Positions 40,992 through 50,464 of a stretch of DNA of 64,000 nucleotides are shown here, one piece after another. Source of the stretch: Microbacterium timonense (GTDB lineage Bacteria; Actinomycetota; Actinomycetes; Actinomycetales; Microbacteriaceae); contig NZ_OLMV01000001.1 in assembly GCF_900292075.1 (NCBI RefSeq), positions 372,001-436,000 on the forward strand, written 5' to 3'. The notes beneath the pieces are model-generated. The model saw nothing but the letters and a program-made list of their open reading frames with translations. It was not told the origin of the DNA and did no database searches. Position numbers and translations under genes: made by a program. Each line of letters starts with the position of its first letter. Positions within the stretch are counted from its first letter, which is position 1.

Positions 40992-42715
40992 CAGTCGTCT
41001 CCCTCCTTCACGGTCGTGCCGGGTTTCGCGTTCTCGGCCGCCGCCAGCTCGGCCTGCTTGCGCTCGGCGATCGTCTGGCGTCGTGCCGCCTCGCCCCGTG
41101 ACTTGGCCGTCCGGCGGCCGGCGCCGCCCGTCGCCAGCACCGGCTCGCGGAACTGCGCGCGGCCGCGGTAGACAGCGCCGAGCGCGGTCGGGTCGAGGCC
41201 GGACAGCGGATGCCCCGAACCGAAGAACCGGGTTCGCGCCAGCAGCTGCAGCACGGGGTGGGTGAAGAGGATGAAGATCAAGACGTCGATGGCCGTCGTG
41301 AGCCCGAGCGTGAACGCGAAGCCCTTGACCGTGGAGTCGGCCAGGATGTAGAGCACCACGGCGGCCAGGATGTTGATCGACTTCGAGATGTAGATGGTGC
41401 GCTTGGCTCGTCCCCAGCCGTCCTCGACCGCCGCGGTGATCGACTTCCCGTCGCGCAGCTCGTCACGGATGCGCTCGAAGTACACGATGAACGAGTCCGC
41501 CGTGAAGCCGATCGTCACGATGAGGCCCGCGACACCGGCCAGCGACAGGCGGAAGCCCATGCGCCAGGCCAGGATGCAGAGGGTGATGTAGGTCAGTACG
41601 GCCATCACCGCGAGGGACGCGATGATGATGAAGCCGAGTGCCCGGTACACGATGAGCGAGTAGATCGCCACGAGCGCGAGGCCGATGAGGCCCGCGATCA
41701 GACCGATCTGCAGCTGCTGGGATCCGAGCGTCGCAGAGATCGAGTTCGAGCTCTCGACGGTGAAGCTCAGCGGCAGTGCGCCGTACTTCAGCTGGTCGGC
41801 GAGCACCTTGGCGCTCTCCTGCGTGAAGCTGCCGGTGATGCTGGGCTTGCCGTCCAGGATCACGCCATCCATCGACGGCGCGGACAGGACGTACCCGTCG
41901 AGCACGAACGCGAACTGGTTGAGGGGCGGCTGCGCTCCGTACAGTCGCTGGCTGATCTCGCCGAAGGTCTTGGTGCCGTCGGCGTCGAACGACAGATTGA
42001 CCGCCCACAGCCCGTTGTTCTGCTGCAGACCGAACGTCGCGTCGTCGATCGACGAGCCGTCCAGCTCCACCGGGCCGAGGATGTACTTGACGCTTCCGTC
42101 GGGGTCGCAGGTGATGAGCGGCTCGTCCGCCGGCGCATTCGCGGGGTCGTTGTTCGGGTCGGAGCAGTCGTACGCCTGGAACTCCGCCTGCAGCGCGGGG
42201 GTGATCCACGCGGTGTCGCTGCCGTTGGTGGGCGACGCGGTCGGCGTCGCCTGCAGCGTGGGATCAGGCGTGGGGTACGGCGTCGTCTTGCCGTCGTCAC
42301 CGACGAAGGTGTTGGCCGGCTCGCCCGCGAGGAGCACGGCGCGCAGCTGCAGCTGTGCAGACGCCTCGATCCGGTTGCGCGTCTCTTCGTCGGCCTGTCC
42401 CGGGATCTGCACCACGATCTGGTTGCCGGCCTGCGTCGTGACATCCGCCTCGCCGACGCCCGAGGCGTCGACGCGCTGACGGATGATCGTCACGGCCTGC
42501 TGCATCTGCTCTTCGGTCGGTGCGACGCCGTCCTCGGTCTGCGCTTCGAGCACGATCTGCGTGCCGCCCTGCAGGTCGAGCGCCAGAGCCGGCGTCCACG
42601 AGCTGGCGCCGAACACGTAGACACCGAGCGCGTTGATGCCGAACAGGAGTGCCGTGATCGCGAGGAGCCCGGTCAGCGCACGCCACGCATGCCGGACGGG
42701 AGTGGATGTCGCCAC
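40991..42715 (-). CDS. secD: Protein translocase subunit SecD
   Basis: A 574-residue partner of SecF with six membrane segments. LDLQGGTQIVLEAQ after the first helix, ITGSFTQESAKVLADQLKYG before the second, and the FTADSFIVYFERIRDELRDG loop are family motifs. The extracytoplasmic P1 domain carries an insertion of about 60 residues (around 130-190): a Pro/Thr-rich stretch (TPYPTPDPTLQATPTASPT) followed by a segment with two cysteines (YDCSDPNND and ITCDPDG) that could form a disulphide. The C-terminus is basic and cytosolic. Confidence 0.96.
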   Translation of the reverse strand: MATSTPVRHAWRALTGLLAITALLFGINALGVYVFGASSWTPALALDLQGGTQIVLEAQTEDGVAPTEEQMQQAVTIIRQRVDASGVGEADVTTQAGNQIVVQIPGQADEETRNRIEASAQLQLRAVLLAGEPANTFVGDDGKTTPYPTPDPTLQATPTASPTNGSDTAWITPALQAEFQAYDCSDPNNDPANAPADEPLITCDPDGSVKYILGPVELDGSSIDDATFGLQQNNGLWAVNLSFDADGTKTFGEISQRLYGAQPPLNQFAFVLDGYVLSAPSMDGVILDGKPSITGSFTQESAKVLADQLKYGALPLSFTVESSNSISATLGSQQLQIGLIAGLIGLALVAIYSLIVYRALGFIIIASLAVMAVLTYITLCILAWRMGFRLSLAGVAGLIVTIGFTADSFIVYFERIRDELRDGKSITAAVEDGWGRAKRTIYISKSINILAAVVLYILADSTVKGFAFTLGLTTAIDVLIFILFTHPVLQLLARTRFFGSGHPLSGLDPTALGAVYRGRAQFREPVLATGGAGRRTAKSRGEAARRQTIAERKQAELAAAENAKPGTTVKEGDD

Positions 42716-42760
42716 GTCTCTGCTTTCTTGAGATGCCCGATCGGGCGAGCGGGTCGGGTC

Positions 42761-43222
42761 TCAGCCCTGCGACTTGGTTCCGGGCTCGGCGTCAGGGTCG
42801 GTCTTGTCGTGGGCGGCGCCGGTGCTGTGGTCGTCGCTGATCGAGCTGATGTCGCCGTTCGCGACGCCTTCGGCGTACTCGGCGTGGCTCTCCTCGGCCG
42901 CGAGGAACTCGTCCTCGGTGACGGCGCCGACCGTGGGGTTCACGACGCGCAGGATCGCCTGGCTGTGGACCTTGATCTCCACCCCGGGGGCGAGCTCGAC
43001 GATGGCCGGCTGGTCGAGGTTGTCGGGGTCGTACGAGACGATCGTCCCGTACAGGCCGCCCTGGAGCAGCACCTCGGCGCCCGGTACCGTCTGGCGCGAC
43101 TTCGCCTCCTGCTCCGCCTTCTGCTTCTGCATGCGGCGGCGCGAGCTCCAGAACATGAAGACGAGGAGCACGACCAACAGGATGATGAGGCCGTAGTTGC
43201 TCAGGAACGTAGCGAAGTCCAT
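42761..43222 (-). CDS. yajC: Preprotein translocase subunit YajC
   Basis: An accessory subunit of the SecDF complex. The 153-residue protein has one N-terminal membrane segment (YGLIILLVVLLVFMFWSSRR) followed by the conserved RRRMQKQKAEQEAKSRQTVP and GAEVLLQGGLYGTIVSYD of the YajC domain; the last 50 residues are acidic and variable. It stands between ruvB and secD as in most actinobacteria. The ATG at 43222 is preferred because it directly precedes the family N-terminus; the ribosome site is weak. Confidence 0.93.
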   Translation of the reverse strand: MDFATFLSNYGLIILLVVLLVFMFWSSRRRMQKQKAEQEAKSRQTVPGAEVLLQGGLYGTIVSYDPDNLDQPAIVELAPGVEIKVHSQAILRVVNPTVGAVTEDEFLAAEESHAEYAEGVANGDISSISDDHSTGAAHDKTDPDAEPGTKSQG

Positions 43223-43305
43223 GGAGCTGTGGGCACCTTTCGGATCAGGCATGCGCCGAGGGCGGCATTGCCTTGCAGGAGGGGGTGGGCGAGAGCCTCC
43301 AGCGA

Positions 43306-44331
43306 TTATAGGTCATCGAATCCCAGGACCGAGTCGACGCTCGGCACCCCCAGGTGCGCGTACGCCTCGGGCATGGCGATGCGTCCGCGCGGCGTGCGGC
43401 CCATGAAGCCGATGCGGACCAGGTACGGCTCGACGACCGACTCGATGGTGTCGGCCTCCTCGCCGACCGCGACCGCGAGCGTCCCCAAGCCCACAGGGCC
43501 GCCCCGGAATCGGCGGACGAGGGCGTCCAGAACGGCGCGGTCCAGCCGGTCCAGCCCGATCGCGTCGACGTCGTAGAGGTCGAGTGCGGCGTCCACCGCC
43601 TCGATGTCGGCGCCGGTGCGCCCGTGGACCACCAGGTAGTCGCGCACGCGGCGCAGCAGCCGGTTCGCGATGCGAGGTGTTCCACGGGAGCGCCGGGCGA
43701 TCTCGGCGCGGGCCGCCGGCGGCAACGAGACGCCCAGCATGACGGCAGATCTCTCGATGACCCGCTCGAGTTCCTCCGGCTCGTAGAACTCCAGATGGGC
43801 GGTGAACCCGAACCGGTCCCGCAGCGGATTGGGCAGCAGCCCCGAGCGGGTGGTCGCGCCGACGAGCGTGAACGGCGCCAGATCGAGCGGGATGCTGGTC
43901 GCCCCGGCTCCCTTGCCCACCATGATGTCGATGCGGAAATCCTCCATCGCGAGGTAGAGCATCTCTTCGGCCGAGCGTGCCATCCGATGCACCTCATCGA
44001 TGAAGAGCACCTCGCCCGGCGTGAGGCTGGACAGGAGTGCCGCGAGATCGCCGGCGTGCTGGATCGCCGGGCCGCTGGACAGCCGCAGCGGGCGCCCGCT
44101 CTCGTGGGCGACGATCATGGCCAGGGTCGTCTTGCCGAGGCCGGGAGGCCCCGACAGCAGGATGTGGTCCGCCGGCCGCTGCTGGATGCGGGCCGCGTCC
44201 AGCAGGAGCTGCATCTGGCCGCGCACCTTCTGCTGTCCCACGAACTCCGCTAGCGACGTGGGGCGCAGGGCCCCCTCGATCGCCAGCTCGGTCTCGTCGA
44301 CCGGTTCCCCTGCCTCGCGGAAGTCAACCAC
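43306..44331 (-). CDS. ruvB: Holliday junction branch migration helicase RuvB
   Basis: AAA+ motor that drives branch migration with RuvA. The 341-residue sequence has [20 protein letters not shown], Walker A in [14 protein letters not shown], Walker B in [10 protein letters not shown], sensor 1 in [17 protein letters not shown] and the C-terminal winged helix with [18 protein letters not shown]. The GTG start overlaps the ruvA stop by eight bases and has a strong GGAAGGAG site inside ruvA. It shares the SOS-regulated promoter before ruvA. Confidence 0.97.
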   Translation of the reverse strand: MVDFREAGEPVDETELAIEGALRPTSLAEFVGQQKVRGQMQLLLDAARIQQRPADHILLSGPPGLGKTTLAMIVAHESGRPLRLSSGPAIQHAGDLAALLSSLTPGEVLFIDEVHRMARSAEEMLYLAMEDFRIDIMVGKGAGATSIPLDLAPFTLVGATTRSGLLPNPLRDRFGFTAHLEFYEPEELERVIERSAVMLGVSLPPAARAEIARRSRGTPRIANRLLRRVRDYLVVHGRTGADIEAVDAALDLYDVDAIGLDRLDRAVLDALVRRFRGGPVGLGTLAVAVGEEADTIESVVEPYLVRIGFMGRTPRGRIAMPEAYAHLGVPSVDSVLGFDDL

Positions 44332-44950
44332 CGACCGGCTCCTTCCGTGCGGGACCCAGAGCGGCGAGGGTCAGGCGCAGCAGCGCGGGCACGGACGCCC
44401 GGTCGGCGTCCGCGGCGTCGGCGGCGACCGTGTCGACGGCGTCGGCGGCGACCCGCTCGGACCACCCGAGACCCACGAGGGCCTGGACGACCTGTGCGGG
44501 CACGGCGGCGAAGGAGGCGGCATCCCCGCCGACAGCCCCGGCGGGGCGGGTGGCGGCGATCTTGCCGGTCAACTGCACCACGATGAGCTTGGCCGTCTTG
44601 GGCCCGATGCCGGACACCCGTCGGAAGGGCGCGTCGTCGTCGGCGGCGACGGCGTCGGCGATCTGGGCGACGGTCAGGGTGGACAGCACGCCGAGCGCCG
44701 ACTTGGGTCCGACCCCCGTGACGCCCAGCAGCTGACCGAAGACGCTCAGCTCCTCGCGGGTCTCGAAGCCGAACAGCGACAGCGCGTCCTCGCGGACGAT
44801 GAGCGAGGTGTGCAGCGTGATCGTCTCACCGACGTGCGTCGCGCGCGCCACCTGGGGGGTGACCGCGACGTGAAGCCCCACTCCCCCGACTTCGACGACG
44901 ACCGCATCGGCATCGACATGCACGGCGGTGCCGCGGACTGACGAGATCAT
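44324..44950 (-). CDS. ruvA: Holliday junction DNA-binding protein RuvA
   Basis: Tetrameric Holliday junction-binding protein. The 208-residue sequence opens [20 protein letters not shown], has the helix-hairpin-helix elements [15 protein letters not shown] and [16 protein letters not shown], and ends in the RuvB-binding domain ([19 protein letters not shown]). The ATG lies 6 bases after a TAGGCT box, so the mRNA is probably leaderless, and a LexA-type box covers the -35 region. ruvB follows with an eight-base overlap. Confidence 0.97.
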   Translation of the reverse strand: MISSVRGTAVHVDADAVVVEVGGVGLHVAVTPQVARATHVGETITLHTSLIVREDALSLFGFETREELSVFGQLLGVTGVGPKSALGVLSTLTVAQIADAVAADDDAPFRRVSGIGPKTAKLIVVQLTGKIAATRPAGAVGGDAASFAAVPAQVVQALVGLGWSERVAADAVDTVAADAADADRASVPALLRLTLAALGPARKEPVGG

Positions 44951-44956
44951 GCATCG

Positions 44957-44962
44957 AGCCTA
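44957..44962 (-). promoter_or_regulatory. Leaderless-type promoter of ruvAB (-10)
   Basis: TAGGCT on the minus strand with 6 bases before the ruvA ATG. The region about 10-25 bases further upstream, where the -35 contact would be, is occupied by the LexA-type box at 44972-44987. Confidence 0.6.
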
Positions 44963-44971
44963 CGGCGCGCT

Positions 44972-44987
44972 TCGGACGTTTGTTCGA
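44972..44987 (-). promoter_or_regulatory. LexA (SOS) box before ruvAB
   Basis: The minus strand reads TCGAACAAACGTCCGA, one mismatch from the actinobacterial SOS consensus TCGAAC-N4-GTTCGA. Its position over the -35 of ruvA fits repression by LexA. ruvC has a separate upstream region with no such box. SOS control of ruvAB is established in several actinobacteria. Confidence 0.75.
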
Positions 44988-45003
44988 GCGACACGCGCCC
45001 GTC

Positions 45004-45579
45004 TCACCGCCGCGCGAGACGTTCCGCATCCGCCCACGCGCGCTGCGCGGGCGTGAGGGGACCGGATGCCGCAGCCGTCGACGGTGCCCCGCGCCACGCG
45101 TGGCAGAGCGCGAGGGCGAGGGCGTCGGCGGCATCGGCGGGCTTGGGCAGCTCATCGAGCCTCAGGACGCGGGCGACCATGGTCTGCACCTGACGCTTGT
45201 CGGCGTTGCCGTAGCCGGTGATGGCCGCCTTGACCTCGGACGGCGTGTGCGTGGCGGCCGCGATCCCCCGCTCCCCGGCGACCAGGAGTGCGATGCCGCT
45301 GGCCTGCGCGGTGCCCATGACGGTCTGCCGGTTGTGCTGGGCGAACACGCGCTCCACGGCCACGACGTCCGGACGGTGCGCGTCCAGCACCGCGCGCAAC
45401 CCGCTCGCGATGACGGCCAGACGGTCTTCGATCGCGGCGCCGGGGTCCGAGCGGACGACACCGACATGCACGAGCGTGGCCGAACGATCCGGTGCGACGT
45501 CGACGACGCCGACGCCGCACCGCGTCAGGCCGGGGTCGATGCCGAGGACGCGCAGTCGACGGGTGCGTGCGGATGCCAC
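45004..45579 (-). CDS. ruvC: Crossover junction endodeoxyribonuclease RuvC
   Basis: Resolves Holliday junctions with RuvAB. The 191-residue RNase H-fold nuclease shows the catalytic acidic residues in [26 protein letters not shown] and the late [17 protein letters not shown] start; a TAGCGT box 6 bases upstream suggests a leaderless mRNA. It lies 53 bases upstream of ruvA, in the order yebC-ruvC-ruvA-ruvB, but a terminator separates it from yebC. Confidence 0.96.
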   Translation of the reverse strand: MASARTRRLRVLGIDPGLTRCGVGVVDVAPDRSATLVHVGVVRSDPGAAIEDRLAVIASGLRAVLDAHRPDVVAVERVFAQHNRQTVMGTAQASGIALLVAGERGIAAATHTPSEVKAAITGYGNADKRQVQTMVARVLRLDELPKPADAADALALALCHAWRGAPSTAAASGPLTPAQRAWADAERLARR

Positions 45580-45585
45580 GTCACC

Positions 45586-45591
45586 ACGCTA
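45586..45591 (-). promoter_or_regulatory. Leaderless-type promoter of ruvC (-10)
   Basis: TAGCGT on the minus strand, then 6 bases (GGTGAC), then the GTG start of ruvC. It lies downstream of the yebC terminator, as expected for an independent promoter. Confidence 0.5.
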
Positions 45592-45642
45592 GGCGAGCGG
45601 GAGGGATGCCACCGCCAGGCGCGCGGAACGCGGACACGCCAA

Positions 45643-45679
45643 AGGCTCCGGATCGACGGGAGCCGACGATCCGGAGCCT
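45643..45679 (-). terminator. Terminator hairpin after yebC
   Basis: Perfect 13-bp inverted repeat (AGGCTCCGGATCG) with an 11-base loop, beginning 14 bases after the yebC stop on the minus strand. It separates yebC from ruvC. Confidence 0.8.
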
Positions 45680-45692
45680 CGGGAGCGCCGGC

Positions 45693-46454
45693 TCAGTCCT
45701 CGTCGTTCTCGAGCTCCGCCTGCACCTCAGGACTCAGATCGAAGTTGCTGTAGACGTTCTGCACGTCGTCGCTGTCTTCCAGCGCATCGATCAGCCGGAA
45801 CACCTTGCGAGCCGTCTCGGCGTCGACCTCGACCTTGAGATTCGGGACGAACTCGACGTCGGCCGACTCGTACTCGATGCCCGCGTCCTGCAGCGCAGAC
45901 CGCACGGTGACCAGGTCTGAGGCCTCGGTGATCACTTCGAAGCCCTGCGCGTGGGGTTCGACCTCCTCCGCGCCCGCCTCGAGCACCGCGAGCATGACGT
46001 CATCCTCGGTCGTCCCCTCGCCGCCGACGACGATGACGCCCTTGCGGGTGAAGTTGTAGGCGACGCTGCCCGGGTCGGCCAGCGTGCCGCCGTTGCGAGT
46101 GAGGGCGGTGCGCACCTCGGCCGCGGCGCGGTTCTTGTTGTCGGTGAGGCACTCGATCATCAGAGCGACGCCGCTCGGGCCGTAGCCCTCGTACATGATC
46201 GACGCGTACTCGACGGATTCGCCGCCGATGCCGGCGCCGCGCTTGATGGCGCGGTCGATGTTGTCCTTCGGGACGGACGTCTTCTTCGCCTTGAGCACGG
46301 CGTCGAAGAGCGTCGGGTTGCCTTGCAGGTCGGGGCCGCCGAGCTTCGCAGCGACTTCGATGTTCTTGATGAGCTTGGCCCACGACTTGGCACGGCGCGC
46401 GTCGATGACGGCCTTCTTGTGCTTGGTCGTGGCCCACTTGGAATGCCCGGACAT
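45693..46454 (-). CDS. YebC/PmpR family regulatory protein
   Basis: A 253-residue member of the YebC/TACO1 family. The start [20 protein letters not shown] and the central [22 protein letters not shown] are diagnostic. Family members were described as DNA-binding regulators and, more recently, as ribosome-associated factors that help translate proline-rich stretches. The ATG at 46454 directly precedes the family N-terminus and has AGGAGG upstream. It lies between pdxT and ruvC, a common actinobacterial order. Confidence 0.95.
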   Translation of the reverse strand: MSGHSKWATTKHKKAVIDARRAKSWAKLIKNIEVAAKLGGPDLQGNPTLFDAVLKAKKTSVPKDNIDRAIKRGAGIGGESVEYASIMYEGYGPSGVALMIECLTDNKNRAAAEVRTALTRNGGTLADPGSVAYNFTRKGVIVVGGEGTTEDDVMLAVLEAGAEEVEPHAQGFEVITEASDLVTVRSALQDAGIEYESADVEFVPNLKVEVDAETARKVFRLIDALEDSDDVQNVYSNFDLSPEVQAELENDED

Positions 46455-46510
46455 GGTCCTCCTGAATCGAGCTCGTCGGGGGCTTCGCATGAGCCTGCGC
46501 CATCCGGCGC

Positions 46511-46553
46511 GGCGCCCGCCTGACGGAACATTCTATTCCTCGCGGCGGGCGCC
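46511..46553 (-). promoter_or_regulatory. yebC promoter inside an inverted repeat
   Basis: Arms GGCGCCCGCC (46511-46520) and GGCGGGCGCC (46544-46553) flank 23 bases that contain TAGAAT (minus strand 46535-46530), the likely yebC -10. The repeat may also act as a terminator for the upstream pdxST transcript, or as a regulator-binding dyad. Confidence 0.5.
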
Positions 46554-46633
46554 GTCCGCGTCCTGGCGTCCGGCGTCTGCAGGCCGACGCGGGTGCAGCG
46601 TCCTCTCCGGCGCCGGCTGGGTCCCCGTCGTGC

Positions 46634-47236
46634 TCAGCCGATGCGTTCGCGCACCATCTCGAGGAAGAGGCGGTGGAAGCGGTCCTCGCCGGTCACCTCG
46701 GGGTGGAACGAGGTGCCCAGGAGCGGGCCTTGGCGCACCGCGACGAGCCGTCCGTCATTCAGGGCGGCCAGTCGCTCGACGCGCGGACCGGCCTCCTCCA
46801 CGAGGGGTGCCCGGATGAACACCGCGTGGACCGCTCCGCCGGTCACCGCGGGGACATCGAGATCCACCTCGAACGAGTCCACCTGGCTGCCGAAGGCGTT
46901 CCGTCGCACAGTGACGTCCAGCCCGCCGAAGGTCTGCTGGCCGTCGATGCCGTCGACGATGCGGTCGGCGAGGAGGATGAGCCCCGCGCAGGTGCCGTAG
47001 ACCGGCATCCCGCCGGCGATCGCCGCACGGATCGGCTCCTGCATGCCGAACGCGCGCGACAGCTTGTCGATCACACTGGATTCACCGCCCGGAAGGACGA
47101 GGCCGTCGACGTCGAGGAGCTCCTGCGGTCGCCTCACCGTCGCCGGCTCCGCCCCGAGCTCCGTCAGCACGCGCACGTGCTCGCGGACGTCGCCTTGCAG
47201 CGCGAGCACGCCGACGCGGAGGCGGCTCCTCGTCAC
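46634..47236 (-). CDS. pdxT: Pyridoxal 5'-phosphate synthase glutaminase subunit
   Basis: Hydrolyses glutamine and supplies ammonia to PdxS. The 200-residue class I-type amidotransferase has [12 protein letters not shown], the nucleophile in [13 protein letters not shown] and the HPE motif in [15 protein letters not shown]. It starts four bases before the pdxS stop (overlap), so the two subunits are translated together. The operon is divergent from its probable regulator PdxR. Confidence 0.97.
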   Translation of the reverse strand: MTRSRLRVGVLALQGDVREHVRVLTELGAEPATVRRPQELLDVDGLVLPGGESSVIDKLSRAFGMQEPIRAAIAGGMPVYGTCAGLILLADRIVDGIDGQQTFGGLDVTVRRNAFGSQVDSFEVDLDVPAVTGGAVHAVFIRAPLVEEAGPRVERLAALNDGRLVAVRQGPLLGTSFHPEVTGEDRFHRLFLEMVRERIG

Positions 47237-48123
47237 CAGCCGCGCTCGGCGAGTCGGTGCGGAGCGGCGAGGTCCGCGACGTTGATGCCGACCATCGCCT
47301 CGCCGAGGCCGCGCGACACGTCGGCGATCACGGCCGGGTCGTCGTAGAAGGTGGTGGCCTTGACGATCGCGGCGGCGCGCTGGGCGGGGTTGCCGGACTT
47401 GAAGATGCCGGACCCCACGAACACGCCGTCGGCGCCCAGCTGCATCATCATCGCCGCATCGGCCGGCGTCGCCACTCCGCCGGCGACGAACAGCACCACG
47501 GGGAGCTTGCCGGTCTCGGCGATCTCGGCGACGAGCTCGTAGGGGGCCTGCAGCTCCTTGGCCGCCACGTACAGCTCATCCTTGGTCATCGAGCGCAGCA
47601 CATTGATCTCGGAGCTGATCTTGCGGATGTGCTTGGTGGCCTCGGACACGTCGCCGGTGCCGGCCTCGCCCTTGGAGCGGATCATCGCCGCGCCCTCGTT
47701 GATACGGCGCAGAGCCTCCCCGAGGTTCGTCGCGCCGCACACGAACGGCACGGTGAACTTCCACTTGTCGATGTGGTTGACGTAGTCGGCGGGCGAGAGC
47801 ACCTCGGATTCGTCGATGTAGTCGACTCCGAGCTGCTGCAGAACCTGCGCTTCGACGAAATGGCCGATCCGCGCCTTCGCCATCACCGGGATCGACACGG
47901 ACGCGATGATGTCATCGATGAGATCGGGGTCGCTCATCCGCGCGACACCGCCCTGCGCGCGGATGTCGGCCGGCACGCGCTCGAGCGCCATCACGGCGAC
48001 GGCGCCCGCGTCCTCGGCGATCCTCGCCTGCTCCGCGGTGACGACGTCCATGATGACGCCGCCTTTGAGCATCTCGGCGAGCCCGCGCTTGACGCGGTCG
48101 GTTCCGGTGTCGGCAGTGGTCAC
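47233..48123 (-). CDS. pdxS: Pyridoxal 5'-phosphate synthase synthase subunit
   Basis: Makes PLP directly from ribose 5-phosphate, glyceraldehyde 3-phosphate and ammonia (the DXP-independent route). The 296-residue (beta/alpha)8 protein has [40 protein letters not shown] and the lysine-bearing [18 protein letters not shown] chose the GTG at 48123, which has GGAAGGAA upstream and gives the standard length. pdxT follows in overlap. Confidence 0.97.
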   Translation of the reverse strand: MTTADTGTDRVKRGLAEMLKGGVIMDVVTAEQARIAEDAGAVAVMALERVPADIRAQGGVARMSDPDLIDDIIASVSIPVMAKARIGHFVEAQVLQQLGVDYIDESEVLSPADYVNHIDKWKFTVPFVCGATNLGEALRRINEGAAMIRSKGEAGTGDVSEATKHIRKISSEINVLRSMTKDELYVAAKELQAPYELVAEIAETGKLPVVLFVAGGVATPADAAMMMQLGADGVFVGSGIFKSGNPAQRAAAIVKATTFYDDPAVIADVSRGLGEAMVGINVADLAAPHRLAERGW

Positions 48124-48182
48124 AGGGGTTCCTTCCAGTTCCGCACGCGGTGGCGTGCGACGAGCGAGGACAATGAGCATCA

Positions 48183-48223
48183 TTGACCTAGGCCAAAAGA
48201 TACCATGGTGTCCGCCCTAGAAT
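48183..48223. promoter_or_regulatory. Divergent pdxST/pdxR control region with two near-palindromes
   Basis: Between the divergent starts lie two 14-base near-palindromes: TTGACCTAGGCCAA (48183-48196) and GATACCATGGTGTC (48199-48212), 16 bases apart centre to centre. TAGAAT (48218-48223) is the likely -10 of pdxR, giving a leader of about 30 bases. MocR-type PdxR proteins bind such divergent regions, activating pdxST and repressing themselves. Which palindrome is bound cannot be told from sequence. Confidence 0.6.
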
Positions 48224-48258
48224 CGGCGAGGCACCGCAACCACGGCAGGAGACGGCAG

Positions 48259-49605
48259 ATGACCACGCTCGGCATCAGCGGGCGCTCCGCATCCGAGATC
48301 GCCGAGAGCGTGCGTGGCCTCATCGAACGCGCCGACCTGCGGCCCGGAAGCTCCCTGCCGTCGGTCCGCGCGCTGGCGGAGGAACTGGGGGTGAACCGCA
48401 ACACCGTGGTCGCGGCCTACCGGCAGCTCACGCAGGCCGGCGTCGTCGTCACCCTCGGCCGGGGAGGCACGCGCGTCGCCGACCTCTCCCCCGTCGCCCA
48501 GGAGGGATTCGCGGCAGACAGCGTGCTGCGCGACGTCGGCACCGGCAACCCCGACGCGCGGCTCATCCCCGACCCCGCACGAGCCCTCGCCGCGATGGCC
48601 GGACGACCGGTGCTCTACGGCGAGCCGGTCGTCGATCCCGGTCTGGAGGCCTGGGCGTCCGACTGGATGCGTGAGGGCCTCGGGCCCGACGTCGACATGC
48701 GGCTCACGGTCACCAGCGGCGCCGCCGACGCGGTCGAACGGCTGCTCGCCCAGGCCCTGACACGCGACGACCTCGTGGCTCTGGAGGATCCCTGCTTCCT
48801 CACCAGCATCCACACGGTCCGGATCGGCGGATACCGTCCGGTGCCGGTGCCGGTGGACGACGAGGGGATGACGGTCGCCGGGCTGCGCGCCGCGCTCGAG
48901 CAGGGCGTCCGCGCTGTCGTGCACACCCCGCGGGCGCAGAATCCGACGGGAGCGAGTCTTTCGGCCCGACGCGCCGCCGAGCTGCGGGCGGTGCTGCGCG
49001 AGCATCCCTTCGTCCTGGTCATCGAGGACGACCACTTCTCGATGCTGTCGCGCCGGCCGTTCCACACGCTCATCGCTCCCGGACATCGGCGCTGGGCACT
49101 GGTCCGTTCGGTGTCGAAGTTCCTGGGGCCCGACATGTGCCTGGCGGTGGCGGCCTCGGATCCCGAGACCGCCGAGCGCCTGGCGATGCGCCTGACTCCC
49201 GGAACCACGTGGGTCAGTCATCTGCTGCAGCGACTGACCCTGGCGCTGGTGACCGACACCGCCACAATGGCGTCGATCCAGCAGGCGGGCGACCATTACG
49301 CGCAGCGCAATGCCGCGTTCGCGGGGATGCTCCGGGATCACGGCGTGGTCGCCACCGCGGGCGACGGGCTGAACCTGTGGGTGGCGCTCCCGGTGCCGGC
49401 GCGAACGGTCTCGGAACAGCTGATGCGCCGCGGATGGCTGGCCCGACCGGGCGACGAGTTCCAGATCGGTCACCGCGAACCCTCGCAGCGGCTGCGGCTG
49501 ACCGTGCACGACCTGGACCAGGCCGACGCCGAGAAGCTCGCCGCCGACGTGGCGGGCGCGATCCGGGCTGCGGGTGGTCGGCTCGCCGAGCAGGAAGTGG
49601 CATGA
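48259..49605 (+). CDS. pdxR: PdxR, MocR-type (GntR plus aminotransferase fold) regulator of PLP synthesis
   Basis: A 448-residue fusion of a GntR winged helix (residues about 5-75: LPSVRALAEELGVNRNTVVA) and a type I aminotransferase domain. PLP-binding features remain: TSGAADAVERLL, TPRAQNPTGASLS, and the lysine in VRSVSKFLGPDMCLA. The PLP-bound domain works as a vitamin sensor rather than an enzyme. The ATG at 48259 has AGGAG upstream. Divergence from pdxST and adjacency to pdxY define it as the vitamin B6 regulator. Confidence 0.94.
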   Translation: MTTLGISGRSASEIAESVRGLIERADLRPGSSLPSVRALAEELGVNRNTVVAAYRQLTQAGVVVTLGRGGTRVADLSPVAQEGFAADSVLRDVGTGNPDARLIPDPARALAAMAGRPVLYGEPVVDPGLEAWASDWMREGLGPDVDMRLTVTSGAADAVERLLAQALTRDDLVALEDPCFLTSIHTVRIGGYRPVPVPVDDEGMTVAGLRAALEQGVRAVVHTPRAQNPTGASLSARRAAELRAVLREHPFVLVIEDDHFSMLSRRPFHTLIAPGHRRWALVRSVSKFLGPDMCLAVAASDPETAERLAMRLTPGTTWVSHLLQRLTLALVTDTATMASIQQAGDHYAQRNAAFAGMLRDHGVVATAGDGLNLWVALPVPARTVSEQLMRRGWLARPGDEFQIGHREPSQRLRLTVHDLDQADAEKLAADVAGAIRAAGGRLAEQEVA

Positions 49606-49612
49606 TCGAGCG

Positions 49613-50464
49613 GTGAAGATCCTCTCGATCCAGTCCGCGGTCGCCTACGGTCACGTCGGCAACTCGGCCGCCGTCTTCCCGCTGCAGCGCATCGGCGTCG
49701 AGGTCATGCCGGTGTACACGGTGAACTTCTCGAACCACACCGGGTACGGTGCCTGGCGTGGGCCGATGATCAGCCCCGACGACGTGCGTGAGGTGATCCT
49801 CGGCATCGAGGAACGGGGGGCGTTCCCGCAGATCGACGTCGTGCTCTCGGGCTACCAGGGCGGTGAGGGCATCGCCGACGTCATCCTCGACACGGTCGCC
49901 CGGGTGAAGGCGGCCAACCCGGCAGCCGTGTACGCCTGCGACCCCGTCATGGGCAATGCGAAGTCGGGGTGCTTCGTCGCACCCGCCATCCCCATCCTGC
50001 TGCGCGACCGCGTCGTGCCGGCCGCCGACATCATCACACCGAACCAGTTCGAGCTCGGATTCCTCACCGAGACCGACCCGTCCGACCTGGAGTCGACGCT
50101 GGCCTCGGCCGACGTCGCTCGCGACATGGGCCCGCGCACCGTGCTGGTGACGAGCGTCGAGCGGCCGGACCGCCCCGAGGGCACGATCGAGATGCTGGCG
50201 GTGACCGACGACGGAGCATGGATCGTGCAGACACCGCACATCCCCATGAAGGCCAACGGGTCCGGCGACGTGACCGCGGCCCTGTTCACCGCGCACTACC
50301 GCCGCACCGGGGATGCCGCCGATGCGCTCGCCCGCACCACGTCGAGCGTCTTCGATCTGCTCGAGCGGACGCATGCATCGGGCGAGCGGGAACTGCAGCT
50401 CGTGGAGTCGCAGGAGGCGTACGCCCACCCGCGACTGCAGTTCGAGGTGCTTCAGGTCCGCTGA
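49613..50464 (+). CDS. pdxY: Pyridoxal kinase
   Basis: Phosphorylates pyridoxal (salvage of vitamin B6). The 283-residue ribokinase-fold enzyme has SIQSAVAYGHVGNSAAVFPL at the N-terminus, DPVMGNAKSGCFVAP, ITPNQFELGFLT and the catalytic NGSGDVTAALF. The GTG start lies 8 bases after the pdxR stop, so the two genes form an operon. Its end overlaps the convergent HIT gene by 13 bases. Confidence 0.95.
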   Translation: MKILSIQSAVAYGHVGNSAAVFPLQRIGVEVMPVYTVNFSNHTGYGAWRGPMISPDDVREVILGIEERGAFPQIDVVLSGYQGGEGIADVILDTVARVKAANPAAVYACDPVMGNAKSGCFVAPAIPILLRDRVVPAADIITPNQFELGFLTETDPSDLESTLASADVARDMGPRTVLVTSVERPDRPEGTIEMLAVTDDGAWIVQTPHIPMKANGSGDVTAALFTAHYRRTGDAADALARTTSSVFDLLERTHASGERELQLVESQEAYAHPRLQFEVLQVR

